A stretch of DNA of 64,000 bases from Ulvibacterium sp. (GCF_028285715.1 NZ_JANQOO010000017.1:434001-498000); one strand, 5' to 3'. Shown: positions 18,309 to 29,460, numbered from the stretch's first letter. The notes: generated from the letters alone by a model not told the origin. Numbers and translations are program-made.

Positions 18309-18339
18309 TTTGTAACAATAAGATTGGTAGTTATCTTTA
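18309..18339 (+). promoter_or_regulatory. Promoter of the LytTR regulator gene
   Basis: TTTG (18309-18312), a 19-base spacer, then TATCTTTA (18332-18339), one base off the Bacteroidota -7 consensus TAnnTTTG. The start codon is only about 17 bases after the -7 box, so the transcript would have a very short leader. Confidence 0.65.
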
Positions 18340-18356
18340 GACTTAAATAGACCGAA

Positions 18357-19178
18357 ATGCTCTCGAAATATTTGGGTAAATACAATGATGTTCTGCTCTT
18401 CTTGATTTTGATACCCATCATCAATACCATCAACTATCATCTTACCTACTCTACAATTCGATGGGACTGGTATACGTACACCACCTATTTTATAGATACC
18501 GTTCAGGGTTATATCGCTTGGGGGTTAATTAAGTGGATCATCCTTTGGCTTGACAAGAGAATACCATATGAAAAAGCATTGGTCCAACGCCTTGTAGTAC
18601 AAATATTGGCCACGAACCTTATTGCCCAAGGTTTTATCATATTGGCTACTGAAATCATAAACGCCCTTTTCGGGGAGGGCCCTTTGCCCATAAGCTTTTA
18701 CTCCTACAACCTGTTTATCTTCTTTATTTGGATTTTGGTCATTAATGGTATTTATATTGGATTCTACCTGTATGATCAATGGTTAACGGCCCAGTCCTTA
18801 CGTGACAAGGACAAAGAATTACGTTCAAAAGGTTTTTCCGTAGTTTTAGGAAATAGTACAAAACACATAGCGTTTGAGCAGATAGCGATATTCTATGTTG
18901 AGGATAGGGCCACTTTCCTGAGGGCCAAAACCGGGGAGCAATTTGTTTTGGATGACTCCCTAAACAAGATATTCGCTGTATTACCCGAAGAAAACTTCTT
19001 CCGGCTAAACCGAAAGTATATCGTTCATAGAGAGCAGATTAAAGGGTATAAAAAGGAAATAAACGGTAAGCTGTTGGTGGAGTTTGATTTCGGGCCATCC
19101 ACCCAGACCTCTGTTGTGAGTAGAACCAACGCTCCAGAATTTAAAAAGTGGTTCAGTATTACGGCTCCCCGTTTTTGA
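18357..19178 (+). CDS. Membrane-anchored LytTR-family transcriptional regulator
   Basis: 273 residues. The N-terminal half has four hydrophobic segments (about 11-28, 42-62, 77-98 and 118-142), so it sits in the inner membrane. A charged linker (about 148-160) leads to a LytTR DNA-binding domain (about 165-265) with IAFEQIAIFYVEDRATFLRA, the DDSLNKIFAVLPEENFFRLN region and the RKYIVHREQI motif. It has no receiver domain, so signals would be sensed by the membrane part or by another protein. It is divergent from tetR, with no histidine-kinase gene nearby. Targets are unknown. Confidence 0.9.
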   Translation: MLSKYLGKYNDVLLFLILIPIINTINYHLTYSTIRWDWYTYTTYFIDTVQGYIAWGLIKWIILWLDKRIPYEKALVQRLVVQILATNLIAQGFIILATEIINALFGEGPLPISFYSYNLFIFFIWILVINGIYIGFYLYDQWLTAQSLRDKDKELRSKGFSVVLGNSTKHIAFEQIAIFYVEDRATFLRAKTGEQFVLDDSLNKIFAVLPEENFFRLNRKYIVHREQIKGYKKEINGKLLVEFDFGPSTQTSVVSRTNAPEFKKWFSITAPRF

Positions 19179-19290
19179 CCCTTTTCATTTTACACTCCAG
19201 CCCAGAAAATACTACAGTTCATCCAATTCGTCCCAAAACGGTTGGGACAACCCATGGTTCTCATAAGATATTTGCCTAAAACTATGCATT

Positions 19291-20427
19291 ATGAACATGA
19301 GGATTAAAACTCTGGGATTGTTGTTGGTGATAACAATTTCCCTTTCTGCACAAAAAAAAGGATTTCCAATCGAAAAACAGGAGGCCGTAAAACGCGTACT
19401 CAAAAAATACATCGATTTTGGGGTTCCAGGTCTTTCATTGGCTGTCTACAATGAACAAATGGGATTGTGGACGTACGCGGAAGGTTTTGCAAATCTCGAA
19501 AACAAAACTGCACTTACCACGGAACATTTACATTACTTACAAAGTATAAGTAAGACCTACATGGCGGTGGTTATCCTTCAACTGTATGAAAAGGGAAAAC
19601 TAAAATTGGAGGACCCAATTGTTCAGTATTTGGATCACCCCTGGTTAACATCAATAAAGGATACGGAGAAAATCACTTTAAAAATGCTTTTGAACCATAC
19701 CTCCGGACTTCCGGAATATAGCACGGAGCCTTTACTGGTATCCCGGATCATCCAAGACCCCTTGACCATACTTACCGTTCCTGAAATGCTCTCGTATATC
19801 GAAGGAAAGTCCTTGGATTTTGAACCTGGTAGCACATACTCCTATCGCAACACCAATTTTGCGTTTCTCGCGTTGATTGCGGACAAAATAACCGGGAACC
19901 ACATAACGTACATGGAAAAGGAGCTATTTGAAAAGCTAAAGCTAAAATCCACCTATGTCCTCTCAAAAGACAATATCGATTTAGACTTGAATTTGGTGGA
20001 TGCCTACTGGGACGTATTGCAGGAGGCCCTACCGACAAATATTTCAAAGTTACAAAGGGCCAATGTTTCCTCAATGAAAGGGGATGATGGCATGGTGACT
20101 TCCAGCGAAGACGCCATTCTTTTTTTTAAGGGCCTGATTTCTGGAAAATTACTTAGGCCCAAAACCCTTGAACTCATGCAGGAATGGGTCTTGAGCGATG
20201 AGGGGGAACAAAAATACGGGCTTGGTCTAACCTTTTATGATTTAGAAACTACGTATGGCGTGGGCCATTCAGGAGGTGGGATCGGGGCAGGATGCGTCTT
20301 GATCTACTTGCCTGATTTGGCATCTATTGTCTTCATCGCTACCAATTTCAACACCATGATGGAATCACCTATCCGGAAAAAGGCAGAAAACCTTCAAATG
20401 GACATTTTAACGGCATTGTTTATGTAA
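19291..20427 (+). CDS. Secreted serine hydrolase, class C beta-lactamase/PBP4*-like
   Basis: 378 residues with a signal peptide (about 1-20). The penicilloyl serine-transferase motifs are in order: SISKTYM (the SxxK nucleophile, about 88-94), YSYRNTNF (the YxN element, about 184-191), and GHSGGG (the KTG-equivalent HxG, about 325-330). Proteins like this are esterases, D-amino-acid amidases, carboxypeptidases or, rarely, beta-lactamases. The sequence does not separate them. It starts 112 bases after the LytTR gene and may be independent. Confidence 0.9.
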   Translation: MNMRIKTLGLLLVITISLSAQKKGFPIEKQEAVKRVLKKYIDFGVPGLSLAVYNEQMGLWTYAEGFANLENKTALTTEHLHYLQSISKTYMAVVILQLYEKGKLKLEDPIVQYLDHPWLTSIKDTEKITLKMLLNHTSGLPEYSTEPLLVSRIIQDPLTILTVPEMLSYIEGKSLDFEPGSTYSYRNTNFAFLALIADKITGNHITYMEKELFEKLKLKSTYVLSKDNIDLDLNLVDAYWDVLQEALPTNISKLQRANVSSMKGDDGMVTSSEDAILFFKGLISGKLLRPKTLELMQEWVLSDEGEQKYGLGLTFYDLETTYGVGHSGGGIGAGCVLIYLPDLASIVFIATNFNTMMESPIRKKAENLQMDILTALFM

Positions 20428-20434
20428 AAGCCAT

Positions 20435-21349
20435 TTAATCCCTGATCAAGGGCATGGTACTACAACGCAATAACCCGCCTTGTTTGGAAATCTCCGCATA
20501 AGGGACTTCCTCCACGGTAAAGCCCTGGTTTCGCAACCAATCATTGAGACGGGTAAAATTGCGTTCTGAAACCACAACATCCGGAGCAATGGAAAATACA
20601 TTGCTAAACATATAATACATTTCATCGGCGGTAATCTCAAAAACATTCTCTTTTCCAAAATAGTCCATCAACCAAAGGTATTCTTCTTCCACTAAAAATC
20701 CATTTTTATGGATGATGGCCTTATCCTTTCCAACAGGTTGAAAACAGCAATCCAAATGAAGTGCATTTTCCTTTGGGTTTGCAATCGATTTCCGAAGCTC
20801 AAAGGACTTCACTTTTTTATGTGGAAACATCTGCTTTATATACTCCACGCCTTCCCAGTTGGTCCTTGCGGTGATATAATCCGGATAGTCATGACCCGTG
20901 TAGGTGCCGATGAAAATATAATCGTTCCAGGGCATCACATCCCCACCTTCAATATGTACCTCCTCAGGGGGATATAGAATATTATCCGGGTGGATATACT
21001 CCAATACGTGTAAAATAGCGTCAAACTCTTCCTCCCTATCCGGAAGTATATTGGCCTTTATCAGTTTATCCTCTATGACGAAAGCGATATCCCTAGAGAA
21101 AATTTGATTACAGTCCTCCAATACCTCTGGCCTAAATACCTCAACATCGTATGCCTTAAAAACGTTTGCCAAGGCCTCCATTTCCATTATCATATCCTCT
21201 TCCTTGGGGTACGTACCATCCAATATATGCTGAAGGGATTTTGGGTCATACGCACTCTCTGGTCTGGGCACTGGACCATTGTTCCTTGCCGTTCCTAAAA
21301 GCACTGCCCTTAACCGGGAGGTTTCATCGTTTACATTAAGATGGAGCAT
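20435..21349 (-). CDS. Dimethylarginine dimethylaminohydrolase (DDAH)-like protein
   Basis: 304 residues of the guanidino-group-modifying superfamily (pentein fold). Seen are the FSRDIAFVIEDKLIKAN region (about 89-105), the acidic loop HIEGGDVMPW (about 133-142), the catalytic His in ALHLDCCFQPVG (about 197-208), and the active-site Cys in GGLLRCSTMPL at the C-terminus. It is therefore an amidine hydrolase or amidinotransferase, with DDAH or citrulline/arginine deiminase relatives. The gene lies after the gltA terminator, so it is not simply cotranscribed with gltA, and is convergent with the serine hydrolase gene (7 bases between). Confidence 0.87.
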   Translation of the reverse strand: MLHLNVNDETSRLRAVLLGTARNNGPVPRPESAYDPKSLQHILDGTYPKEEDMIMEMEALANVFKAYDVEVFRPEVLEDCNQIFSRDIAFVIEDKLIKANILPDREEEFDAILHVLEYIHPDNILYPPEEVHIEGGDVMPWNDYIFIGTYTGHDYPDYITARTNWEGVEYIKQMFPHKKVKSFELRKSIANPKENALHLDCCFQPVGKDKAIIHKNGFLVEEEYLWLMDYFGKENVFEITADEMYYMFSNVFSIAPDVVVSERNFTRLNDWLRNQGFTVEEVPYAEISKQGGLLRCSTMPLIRD

Positions 21350-21395
21350 TGTATAATTTTTGGCAAATATAGGAATTCCCAGATAGCGGGAATCA

Positions 21396-21431
21396 ATAAA
21401 AAAACCCTTATCAAAGAAATCGATAAGGGTT
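21396..21431 (-). terminator. Intrinsic terminator after gltA
   Basis: On the minus strand AACCCTTATC and GATAAGGGTT form a perfect 10-base stem (arms 21422-21431 and 21403-21412) with a 9-base loop, followed by a run of T. It separates gltA from the DDAH-like gene. Confidence 0.85.
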
Positions 21432-21457
21432 ATCTCTTATGAAACTATTAATAGCTA

Positions 21458-22744
21458 TTACCTTAAATCAACGGCAACAAATGGTCTGTGGTTCTCGCCG
21501 ATATAAACCTGTCTGGGACGACCAATAGGCTCTCCTTTTAAACGCATTTCCCTCCATTGGGCAATCCAACCGGGCAATCTACCCAAAGCGAACATTACAG
21601 TAAACATTTCCGTAGGAATACCCAAGGCGCGGTAGATAATCCCGGAATAGAAATCCACATTGGGATATAATTTCCTATCCACAAAATATGGGTCTTCCAA
21701 AGCTTCCTTTTCCAACCCTTTGGCGATTTCCAAAATAGGATCTTCGATTCCCAAATCGCCCAAGACCTCATCAGCGGATTTTTTTATAATCCTTGCCCTA
21801 GGGTCAAAATTCTTGTATACCCTATGCCCAAAACCCATTAGCCTAAACGGGTCGCTTTTGTCTTTGGCCTTGGCCATATATTTTTTGGTATCGCCTCCAT
21901 CTGCCTCAATAGCTTCCAACATCTCCAGGACCGCTTGATTTGCACCTCCATGTAATGGGCCCCAAAGCGCGGAGATACCAGCGGATATTGAAGCGAACAA
22001 TCCGGCGAAGGAAGAACCCACAATACGTACGGTAGACGTAGAACAGTTCTGTTCATGGTCCGCATGTAATATCAATAGTTTGTCCAAGGCATCAATTACA
22101 ATCTTATTTTTGCTGTATTCTTTGTTAGGCCGTTTGAACATCATTTTATGGATGTTTTCCACATAACCCAAGGTATCGTCCCCGTAGTCCAAAGGCAATC
22201 CTTTTTTCTTTCGCATGGCCCATGCCACAAGTACGGGAAACTTTGCCAAAATCCTAACTGTGGACTTGTACATCTCCGACTCCGAAGAGACATCCACGGA
22301 AGAGGGGTTAAAGGCAACCAAAGCACTGGTGAGCGAAGAAAGTACTCCCATTGGGTGTGCGGATTTTGGAAAACCATCCAAAATCTTTTTCATTTCCTCA
22401 TCTACATGGGACTCTTCCCGAATGTCATTGTGGAATTTTGAAAGTTGCTCTTTATTGGGTAGCTCCCCAAAAATCAATAAATAAGCCACTTCAAGAAAAT
22501 CGGCCTTCTCGGCAAGCTCTTCTATGGAATAACCTCGATACCGTAAAATACCCTTTTCACCATCCAGAAAAGTAATGGCACTTTCACAAGACCCCGTGTT
22601 TTTGTATCCCGGATCTAGGGTAATGATTCCCCCGGTGGCGGACCGTAGTGTTTTAATGTCTATCGCAAGTTCATTTTCCGTACCTTCGGTTACCGGAAAT
22701 TCATATTTTTTACCATTATATTCCAGAGTAGCTTTATCTGACAT
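21458..22744 (-). CDS. gltA: Citrate synthase
   Basis: 428 residues, the length of type II bacterial citrate synthases, which condense acetyl-CoA and oxaloacetate at the entry of the TCA cycle. Motifs: RYRGYSIEELAE near the N-terminal domain, the conserved LILHADHEQNCSTSTVR (about 234-250, His ligand), GFGHRVYKNFDPRA (about 308-321, second His), and the arginine-rich C-terminus GRPRQVYIGE. It has its own promoter-like element upstream and a strong terminator downstream, so it is a monocistronic unit. Confidence 0.97.
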   Translation of the reverse strand: MSDKATLEYNGKKYEFPVTEGTENELAIDIKTLRSATGGIITLDPGYKNTGSCESAITFLDGEKGILRYRGYSIEELAEKADFLEVAYLLIFGELPNKEQLSKFHNDIREESHVDEEMKKILDGFPKSAHPMGVLSSLTSALVAFNPSSVDVSSESEMYKSTVRILAKFPVLVAWAMRKKKGLPLDYGDDTLGYVENIHKMMFKRPNKEYSKNKIVIDALDKLLILHADHEQNCSTSTVRIVGSSFAGLFASISAGISALWGPLHGGANQAVLEMLEAIEADGGDTKKYMAKAKDKSDPFRLMGFGHRVYKNFDPRARIIKKSADEVLGDLGIEDPILEIAKGLEKEALEDPYFVDRKLYPNVDFYSGIIYRALGIPTEMFTVMFALGRLPGWIAQWREMRLKGEPIGRPRQVYIGENHRPFVAVDLR

Positions 22745-22776
22745 TCGATTGATTTAAGTATTATTAGAAAGGACCG

Positions 22777-22807
22777 TAAATTTAAGAAAAAGAGAGAATC
22801 TTAACAA
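22777..22807 (-). promoter_or_regulatory. Candidate gltA promoter
   Basis: On the minus strand TTG (22805-22807), a 20-base spacer and TAAATTTA (22777-22784), which is one base off TAnnTTTG. It lies 33 bases upstream of the gltA start. Confidence 0.5.
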
Positions 22808-22874
22808 TTAAGGTTTTCCCTTTAGGAGATTATTAACATAGCCCATTTAGTAAATCAAAAACCTGAGGAAAAGC

Positions 22875-24413
22875 CTAAAGTAAATAGAGCACCTTGTAAT
22901 ATTCATCGACGGATTTTTCCCAGGTAAACCTCATTTTTTTTGCCGCGGATTGCATCTTTTTCCATTTGGGTTTATCGTTCTGAAAGACATCCAAAGCCTG
23001 ATCAAAGCTCAGCAACATATTATTGATTTTATCATCATAGGAATCACCGCCAAAACTAAATCCGGTCCTCATATGCTCCACGGTATCCTTTAAGCCTCCC
23101 GTTCCATGTACCAAACAGGGATTTCCATTACGCATGGACAGCATTTGACTAATACCGCAAGGTTCAAAAAGACTGGGCATAAAATACAGATCGGTCTCCA
23201 AATAAATGGAATCGATCAGATCTTCCGATTGGCCATTGGTAAAGATGAAATTCTTATACTCATAGCTCAATCCCCTAAACAGTTCCTCGTACTCAGGAGC
23301 CCCGGTCCCCAAAAGCATAAAGATACCATCTACCTTTTCCAACTTCTTTAGGATTTCGATGAATGCTTCTGGCGAACGTTTAAAGAAATAGAACTTTTGT
23401 TCTGTTAAACGGGCCACGCTGGAGACGATGAATTTGGGTCTATTATCGACCAACTCCATTACCTTTTCCCCCGTATGTGCCAAGAAATCCGCTTTGTATT
23501 TTTTCGATTCTTGCTGCAACCATCTAAAGAGCGCCTTTACCGTATTGCGATAGATGTTCCCTTTTTTGGCCGTGCGGATGTTTTTGTAGTTAGATCCATT
23601 TAAAATTCCAAAAAGCCTGCCTTCATCGTCTGCCTTTCTTAAATCTTTTTCCAAACCCTCACCTCCTATAAATTCAGGGGGAGAACTCGGCAAAAGTACG
23701 TCCTCCTTGTAAGATGGGGATACCGTATGTACGGCATCGGAAAGACGAATGCCCAGGGCCATGAGGTTAACACAATCCTGATATCGATAATCCTTTAAAT
23801 TGTCGTAATCTATGGGAATATCAGGGAACCAGTTTTGCAGTGACGAATAATTGTCACCAAATGGTCGTATTCCCTGTATCGCCAAGTTGTGAATGGTATA
23901 TACAAATCGTATCCTTTTTAGAGTCTCATAGGCAGGATGGTAGGTCTTTAAGAACACCATTAGGCTAGAATGCCAATCATGCATATGTATAATATCCAAA
24001 CTACCAAAGGCATCCTCTTTAATGGCCTCGGATACTGCGGTACAGAATATGGCATATTTGATGAAGTCTGTATAAAAGGGTTCAACGGGATTGTTATGAT
24101 AAATATGTGCAATGTCTCCCGCCTCTATTTCAGGATGATGTATTACGTAATGGTGAAGGTTATTAAACTCCTTCTTTGGAATTACCTCATACAACTCTGC
24201 CGAATAAGTGGTTCCCCTCAGATGAAAAGTAAGGCGTGTTTTTAAGGTTCCTCCATCTCTATGAAGTCTGGAATAAGAAGGGACTATTATATGTACTTTG
24301 TCCCCTCTTTCGGAAATCTGCCGTGGGACGTCCCTAACAACATCACCCATACCGCCGGCCTTACAATTGGCTATGGCATCGTTCTCCGCAGCAACAAAAA
24401 GGAAGTTGTTCAT
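22875..24413 (-). CDS. glgA: Glycogen/starch synthase-like glycosyltransferase (GT5)
   Basis: 512 residues with the two Rossmann domains of GT-B retaining enzymes. The N-terminal glucosyl-donor loop is CKAGGMGDVVRDVP (about 17-30), a variant of KTGGLGDV. IIHMHDWHSSLMVFL (about 139-153) and the C-terminal SLFEPCGISQMLSMRNG (about 413-429) with GTGGLKDTV match glycogen synthases. The middle part is divergent, with the usual fixed NG-IDxxxWNP segment reading NGSNYKNIR. It would extend alpha-1,4-glucan chains from a nucleotide glucose. No glgB or glgC is adjacent, and it stands alone between eno and gltA. The assignment to glycogen synthesis is likely but not certain. Confidence 0.8.
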   Translation of the reverse strand: MNNFLFVAAENDAIANCKAGGMGDVVRDVPRQISERGDKVHIIVPSYSRLHRDGGTLKTRLTFHLRGTTYSAELYEVIPKKEFNNLHHYVIHHPEIEAGDIAHIYHNNPVEPFYTDFIKYAIFCTAVSEAIKEDAFGSLDIIHMHDWHSSLMVFLKTYHPAYETLKRIRFVYTIHNLAIQGIRPFGDNYSSLQNWFPDIPIDYDNLKDYRYQDCVNLMALGIRLSDAVHTVSPSYKEDVLLPSSPPEFIGGEGLEKDLRKADDEGRLFGILNGSNYKNIRTAKKGNIYRNTVKALFRWLQQESKKYKADFLAHTGEKVMELVDNRPKFIVSSVARLTEQKFYFFKRSPEAFIEILKKLEKVDGIFMLLGTGAPEYEELFRGLSYEYKNFIFTNGQSEDLIDSIYLETDLYFMPSLFEPCGISQMLSMRNGNPCLVHGTGGLKDTVEHMRTGFSFGGDSYDDKINNMLLSFDQALDVFQNDKPKWKKMQSAAKKMRFTWEKSVDEYYKVLYLL

Positions 24414-24489
24414 TTAAAAAAAATTATAAGGCCAAAATATACGCAATGCGAATTAGATATGTAATGAGATTGGTCATAAACTGCAAAGA

Positions 24490-24518
24490 AAAAGCCTTCC
24501 CCAGTTTGGAAGGCTTTT
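24490..24518 (-). terminator. Intrinsic terminator after eno
   Basis: AAAAGCCTTCC (24490-24500) and GGAAGGCTTTT (24508-24518) form a perfect 11-base stem with a 7-base loop. The U-rich side on the minus strand marks the end of the eno transcript, 22 bases after its stop codon. Confidence 0.85.
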
Positions 24519-24539
24519 CTTAGGTTAACAAAAGGTAAT

Positions 24540-25847
<1,308 letters not shown>

Positions 25848-25868
25848 TTAGGATTGATTTTGAAAATG

Positions 25869-25876
25869 CAAAGATA
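25869..25876 (-). promoter_or_regulatory. Candidate -7 element for eno
   Basis: TATCTTTG on the minus strand, a perfect match to TAnnTTTG, 40 bases before the eno start. No clear -33 TTG at the right distance. Confidence 0.45.
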
Positions 25877-25942
25877 CGAAACGGAGCCCTTATCCTAAGG
25901 TTTTAAAGTGCAATATTCTAAATGAAATAACTATTATTTAAT

Positions 25943-27064
25943 CTATACCGCTTGTTGTGATTTTTTCTTGATTACTTCAAAAAATTGGTCAAAAAGATAG
26001 TCGGCATCGTGAGGTCCGGGACTGGCTTCCGGATGGTATTGTACGGAGAAAACATCCTTATTTTTCATTCGTATTCCCGCTACGGTCTGATCGTTGAGAT
26101 GCACGTGGGTAATTTCCAGATCAGGGTTTTTCTCGGTTTCTTCCCGGTTGATGGCAAACCCATGGTTTTGGGAGGTAATCTCTCCCTTACCGGTAAGTAA
26201 GTTTAGGATAGGGTGGTTAATTCCCCGATGTCCATTGTGCATTTTATAGGTGGATACCCCATTGGCCAAGGCAATAACCTGATGGCCCAAGCAAATGCCA
26301 AAGAGGGGTTTATCCGTTTTAATGATTTCCTTTGCCGTAGCGATGGCCTCAGTCAACGGTTCGGGATCTCCGGGCCCGTTGGAAATGAAGTAGGCATCGG
26401 GATTCCATTCGGCCATCTTCTCAAATGAGGTGTTGTAAGGAAACACTTTTATATAGGCATCCCGTTTTGCCAAATTCCTTAGAATATTCTTTTTAATACC
26501 AATGTCCAAGGCAGATATCCTATAGCCGGCATTCTCATCCCCGTAGTAGTAGGCCTCCTTGGCAGAAACCCGGGAAGCCAATTCCAGGCCTTCCATGCTT
26601 GGCACCTCCGCCAACTTACTTTTAAGAGCTTCCACATTTCCGACATCCGTGGAAATTACGGCATTCATGGCACCATTATCCCTAATGTAACTAACCAGTG
26701 CCCTAGTGTCCACATCCGAAATTGCGAATAAGTCACTCTTATCCAAGAACTCTTCCAAGCCCATATCGGCGTCGGGTCTGGAATATTCGTAGCTAAAATT
26801 TTTACAGATAAGACCGGCTATCTTTACTGTATCGGATTCCACTTCATCGCTATGCGCCCCGTAATTTCCAATATGGGCGTTGGTCATAACCATGAGCTGT
26901 CCAAAATAGGAGGGATCCGTAAATATTTCCTGGTAACCCGTCATACCTGTATTGAAACATACTTCACCAAATGCCGTACCTTCCTTATCACCGACTGCCT
27001 TTCCGTGGAAAATGGTTCCATCTGCCAATATCAATAATGCCTTTTTTCTGGATGTGTACTTCAT
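25943..27064 (-). CDS. carA: Carbamoyl-phosphate synthase small subunit
   Basis: 373 residues, the glutamine-hydrolysing subunit that feeds ammonia to CarB for carbamoyl phosphate, used in arginine and pyrimidine synthesis. The N-terminal CPSase domain carries GMTGYQEIFTDPSY (about 40-53). The class I glutaminase domain has ISNGPGDPEPL, the nucleophile Cys in LFGICLGHQVIALANG (about 257-272), and the catalytic His-Glu in QYHPEASPGPHDADYLFDQF. No carB lies in the window. A terminator between rplQ and carA shows it is not part of the ribosomal transcript. Confidence 0.97.
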   Translation of the reverse strand: MKYTSRKKALLILADGTIFHGKAVGDKEGTAFGEVCFNTGMTGYQEIFTDPSYFGQLMVMTNAHIGNYGAHSDEVESDTVKIAGLICKNFSYEYSRPDADMGLEEFLDKSDLFAISDVDTRALVSYIRDNGAMNAVISTDVGNVEALKSKLAEVPSMEGLELASRVSAKEAYYYGDENAGYRISALDIGIKKNILRNLAKRDAYIKVFPYNTSFEKMAEWNPDAYFISNGPGDPEPLTEAIATAKEIIKTDKPLFGICLGHQVIALANGVSTYKMHNGHRGINHPILNLLTGKGEITSQNHGFAINREETEKNPDLEITHVHLNDQTVAGIRMKNKDVFSVQYHPEASPGPHDADYLFDQFFEVIKKKSQQAV

Positions 27065-27097
27065 ATGTGCTGCTCTATTTTAGTTTCACAAATAAAC

Positions 27098-27132
27098 ATA
27101 AAAAAAGGATAAACTATAAAGTCTATCCTTTT
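27098..27132 (-). terminator. Intrinsic terminator at the end of the ribosomal gene array
   Basis: AAAAGGATA (27103-27111) pairs with TATCCTTTT (27124-27132), and ACT/AGT extends the stem inside. The minus strand continues into a run of seven T residues. It closes the rpsL-rplQ array and separates it from carA. Confidence 0.8.
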
Positions 27133-27157
27133 GTAAATATTAAAATATACTAACATT

Positions 27158-27697
27158 TTACTCTTCAGAATCATCCGCTTTGGTTTCAGCTCCTATTACT
27201 TCTTCTGATTCCGTAGGGTTCTCCATCACGGCTACGGGCGGTGTTTCGGATTTACTTCCTTTACCCCTTCTACTCCTACGGGTGGATTTTTTCTTCGGTT
27301 TACCGGCATTATAGAGCTCATTGAAGTCGACCAACTCTATCATGGCCATATCCGCGTTATCACCCAGACGGTTACCCAGCTTTATGATCCTGGTATAACC
27401 TCCTGGTCTATCACCTACTTTCTCAGAGACCGCACTAAAAAGCTCTGTAACTGCGTATTTGTTCCTTAGGTTCTTAAAGGCAATACGTCTATTGTGTGTG
27501 CCCTTCTCCACTGTTTGATTGTTCTCTGCCTTGGATTTTGTAATCAAAGGTTCTATGAACTGCTTTAGGGCCTTGGCCTTGGCCACCGTAGTATTTATCC
27601 TTTTATGTTCAATTAGGGAACAGGCCATGTTGGCCAACATGGCTTTTCTATGTGCGGCTTTGCGCCCTAAATGATTGACCTTTTTACCGTGTCTCAT
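27158..27697 (-). CDS. rplQ: 50S ribosomal protein L17
   Basis: 179 residues; L17 is usually about 115-130, so the C-terminal 55 residues are an extension. The core starts [20 protein letters not shown] and includes RKNL-type contacts ([11 protein letters not shown]). The tail is basic ([17 protein letters not shown]) then acidic, a tail type I associate with Bacteroidota L17. It is the last gene of the array, 57 bases after rpoA, followed by the terminator at 27098-27132. Confidence 0.97.
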   Translation of the reverse strand: MRHGKKVNHLGRKAAHRKAMLANMACSLIEHKRINTTVAKAKALKQFIEPLITKSKAENNQTVEKGTHNRRIAFKNLRNKYAVTELFSAVSEKVGDRPGGYTRIIKLGNRLGDNADMAMIELVDFNELYNAGKPKKKSTRRSRRGKGSKSETPPVAVMENPTESEEVIGAETKADDSEE

Positions 27698-27754
27698 TTT
27701 TGTTTTCTATTTTCTTCCTTATCCGGGACCTTCCCTTCCAACAGAAGTAAATTA

Positions 27755-28747
27755 TTAATCCTTATCCAATTTGTATTTTGACAAATCCATCCCAAAACTT
27801 AGGCCTTTGTTGATAACAAGTTCCTCCAATTCGGTCAGGGATTTTTTTCCGAAGTTTCTGAACTTCATTAAGTCATTCTTATTGAAGGATACCAAATCTC
27901 CAAGGGTATCTACTTCGGCGGCCTTCAAACAGTTCAGGGCCCGTACGGACAAGTCCATATCCACCAATTTTGTTTTGAGCAATTGCCTCATATGTAAGGA
28001 TTCCTCGTCATAGGTCTCCGTTTGGGCAATTTCATCGGCCTCCAAAGTGATGCGCTCATCGGAGAATAACATAAAGTGGTGAATTAAGACCTTCGCACCC
28101 TCGGTCAAGGCATCCTTAGGGTGAATGGAACCATCCGTTTCGATTTCGAATACCAATTTTTCATAGTCGGTCTTCTGTTCTACACGAAAATTCTCGATGC
28201 TATACTTCACATTTTTTATTGGGGTGAAGATGGAATCTACCGCTATGGTTCCAAGAGGTGTTCCCGACTTTTTGTTTTCCTCGGCAGGCACATAGCCTCT
28301 TCCTTTGTCAATGGTGATTTCCATATTTATGCTCACTTTGGCATCCATATTGCAAATCACTAAATCCGGATTCAGTACCTGATACCCAGAAATAAACTTT
28401 TGGAAATCCCCAGCGGTCATTTGGTCCTTACCACTTACTGAAATGGAAACGGTTTCAGCTTCCGAGTCCTCAATTTGCTTTTTAAACCTAACTTGTTTCA
28501 AGTTCAGGATAATTTCCGTAACGTCCTCTACAACTCCAGGAATTACGGAAAATTCATGTTCTACCTTATCAATCCTCACCGATGTGATGGCGTGTCCTTC
28601 CAAGGAAGAAAGCAATACCCTTCTTAATGCGTTCCCAACCGTTAATCCATAACCAGGCTCCAAAGGGCGAAATTCGAATTTGCCCTCAAAGTCTGAGGAA
28701 TCGATCATTATTACTTTATCGGGTTTTTGAAAATTAAATAATGCCAT
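27755..28747 (-). CDS. rpoA: RNA polymerase alpha subunit
   Basis: 330 residues. The N-terminal assembly domain (about 1-230) contains [20 protein letters not shown] and [19 protein letters not shown]. The C-terminal domain (about 250-320), with [20 protein letters not shown] and [10 protein letters not shown], binds upstream promoter DNA and regulators. The position between rpsD and rplQ is the usual one. Confidence 0.98.
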   Translation of the reverse strand: MALFNFQKPDKVIMIDSSDFEGKFEFRPLEPGYGLTVGNALRRVLLSSLEGHAITSVRIDKVEHEFSVIPGVVEDVTEIILNLKQVRFKKQIEDSEAETVSISVSGKDQMTAGDFQKFISGYQVLNPDLVICNMDAKVSINMEITIDKGRGYVPAEENKKSGTPLGTIAVDSIFTPIKNVKYSIENFRVEQKTDYEKLVFEIETDGSIHPKDALTEGAKVLIHHFMLFSDERITLEADEIAQTETYDEESLHMRQLLKTKLVDMDLSVRALNCLKAAEVDTLGDLVSFNKNDLMKFRNFGKKSLTELEELVINKGLSFGMDLSKYKLDKD

Positions 28748-28765
28748 AATTGGATCAGTGTTGAT

Positions 28766-29371
28766 TTATTTTGAGTATAACTCGACTATTAATTGTTCCT
28801 TGATATTCTCTGGAATCTGCAAACGTTCTGGAGTAGAAACAAAAGTACCCTCCTTCTTTTCTGCATTCCATGTAATCCATTCATATACACTGCTATTGGC
28901 CGCCAATGCATCCTGTATCGCCTGTAAGGACTTGGATTTTTCCCTTACGCCAACAACATCTCCTGGTCGCAGGGAGTAGGACGGTATATTCACCAATTCC
29001 CCATTTACGGTAATGTGCCTGTGCGAAACCAATTGCCTAGCCCCCCTTCTTGATGTGGAAATGCCCATTCTGTAAACCACATTGTCCAAACGGGACTCAC
29101 ACAATTGCAATAAAACTTCACCGGTTACACCTTCTTTACGCTTTGCAGTAGCAAAAAGATTGCGGAATTGTTTTTCCAAAATACCATAGGTATACTTGGC
29201 TTTTTGTTTCTCCATTAATTGGATAGCATACTCCGATTTTTTTCCACGGCGTCTGTTTTGTCCATGTTGCCCCGGAGGATAATTTTTCTTCTCAAAAGAC
29301 TTGTCGTCTCCAAAAATCGCTTCTCCGAACTTTCGGGCGATCTTACTTTTTGGTCCTGTGTATCTTGCCAT
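28766..29371 (-). CDS. rpsD: 30S ribosomal protein S4
   Basis: 201 residues. It begins [20 protein letters not shown], and the S4 RNA-binding domain is at about 91-155 ([20 protein letters not shown] and [15 protein letters not shown]). S4 is a primary 16S rRNA binder and, in other bacteria, a translational repressor of this cluster. The 18-base gap to rpoA matches the alpha operon. Confidence 0.98.
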   Translation of the reverse strand: MARYTGPKSKIARKFGEAIFGDDKSFEKKNYPPGQHGQNRRRGKKSEYAIQLMEKQKAKYTYGILEKQFRNLFATAKRKEGVTGEVLLQLCESRLDNVVYRMGISTSRRGARQLVSHRHITVNGELVNIPSYSLRPGDVVGVREKSKSLQAIQDALAANSSVYEWITWNAEKKEGTFVSTPERLQIPENIKEQLIVELYSK

Positions 29372-29460
29372 TTTCCTGTAGTTTGAAGTGCGATTATGAA
29401 TTAAGGCTTATCCTTCGATAATCATTAGGTACACTTCTGTGAAATATATTAATATGTAAT

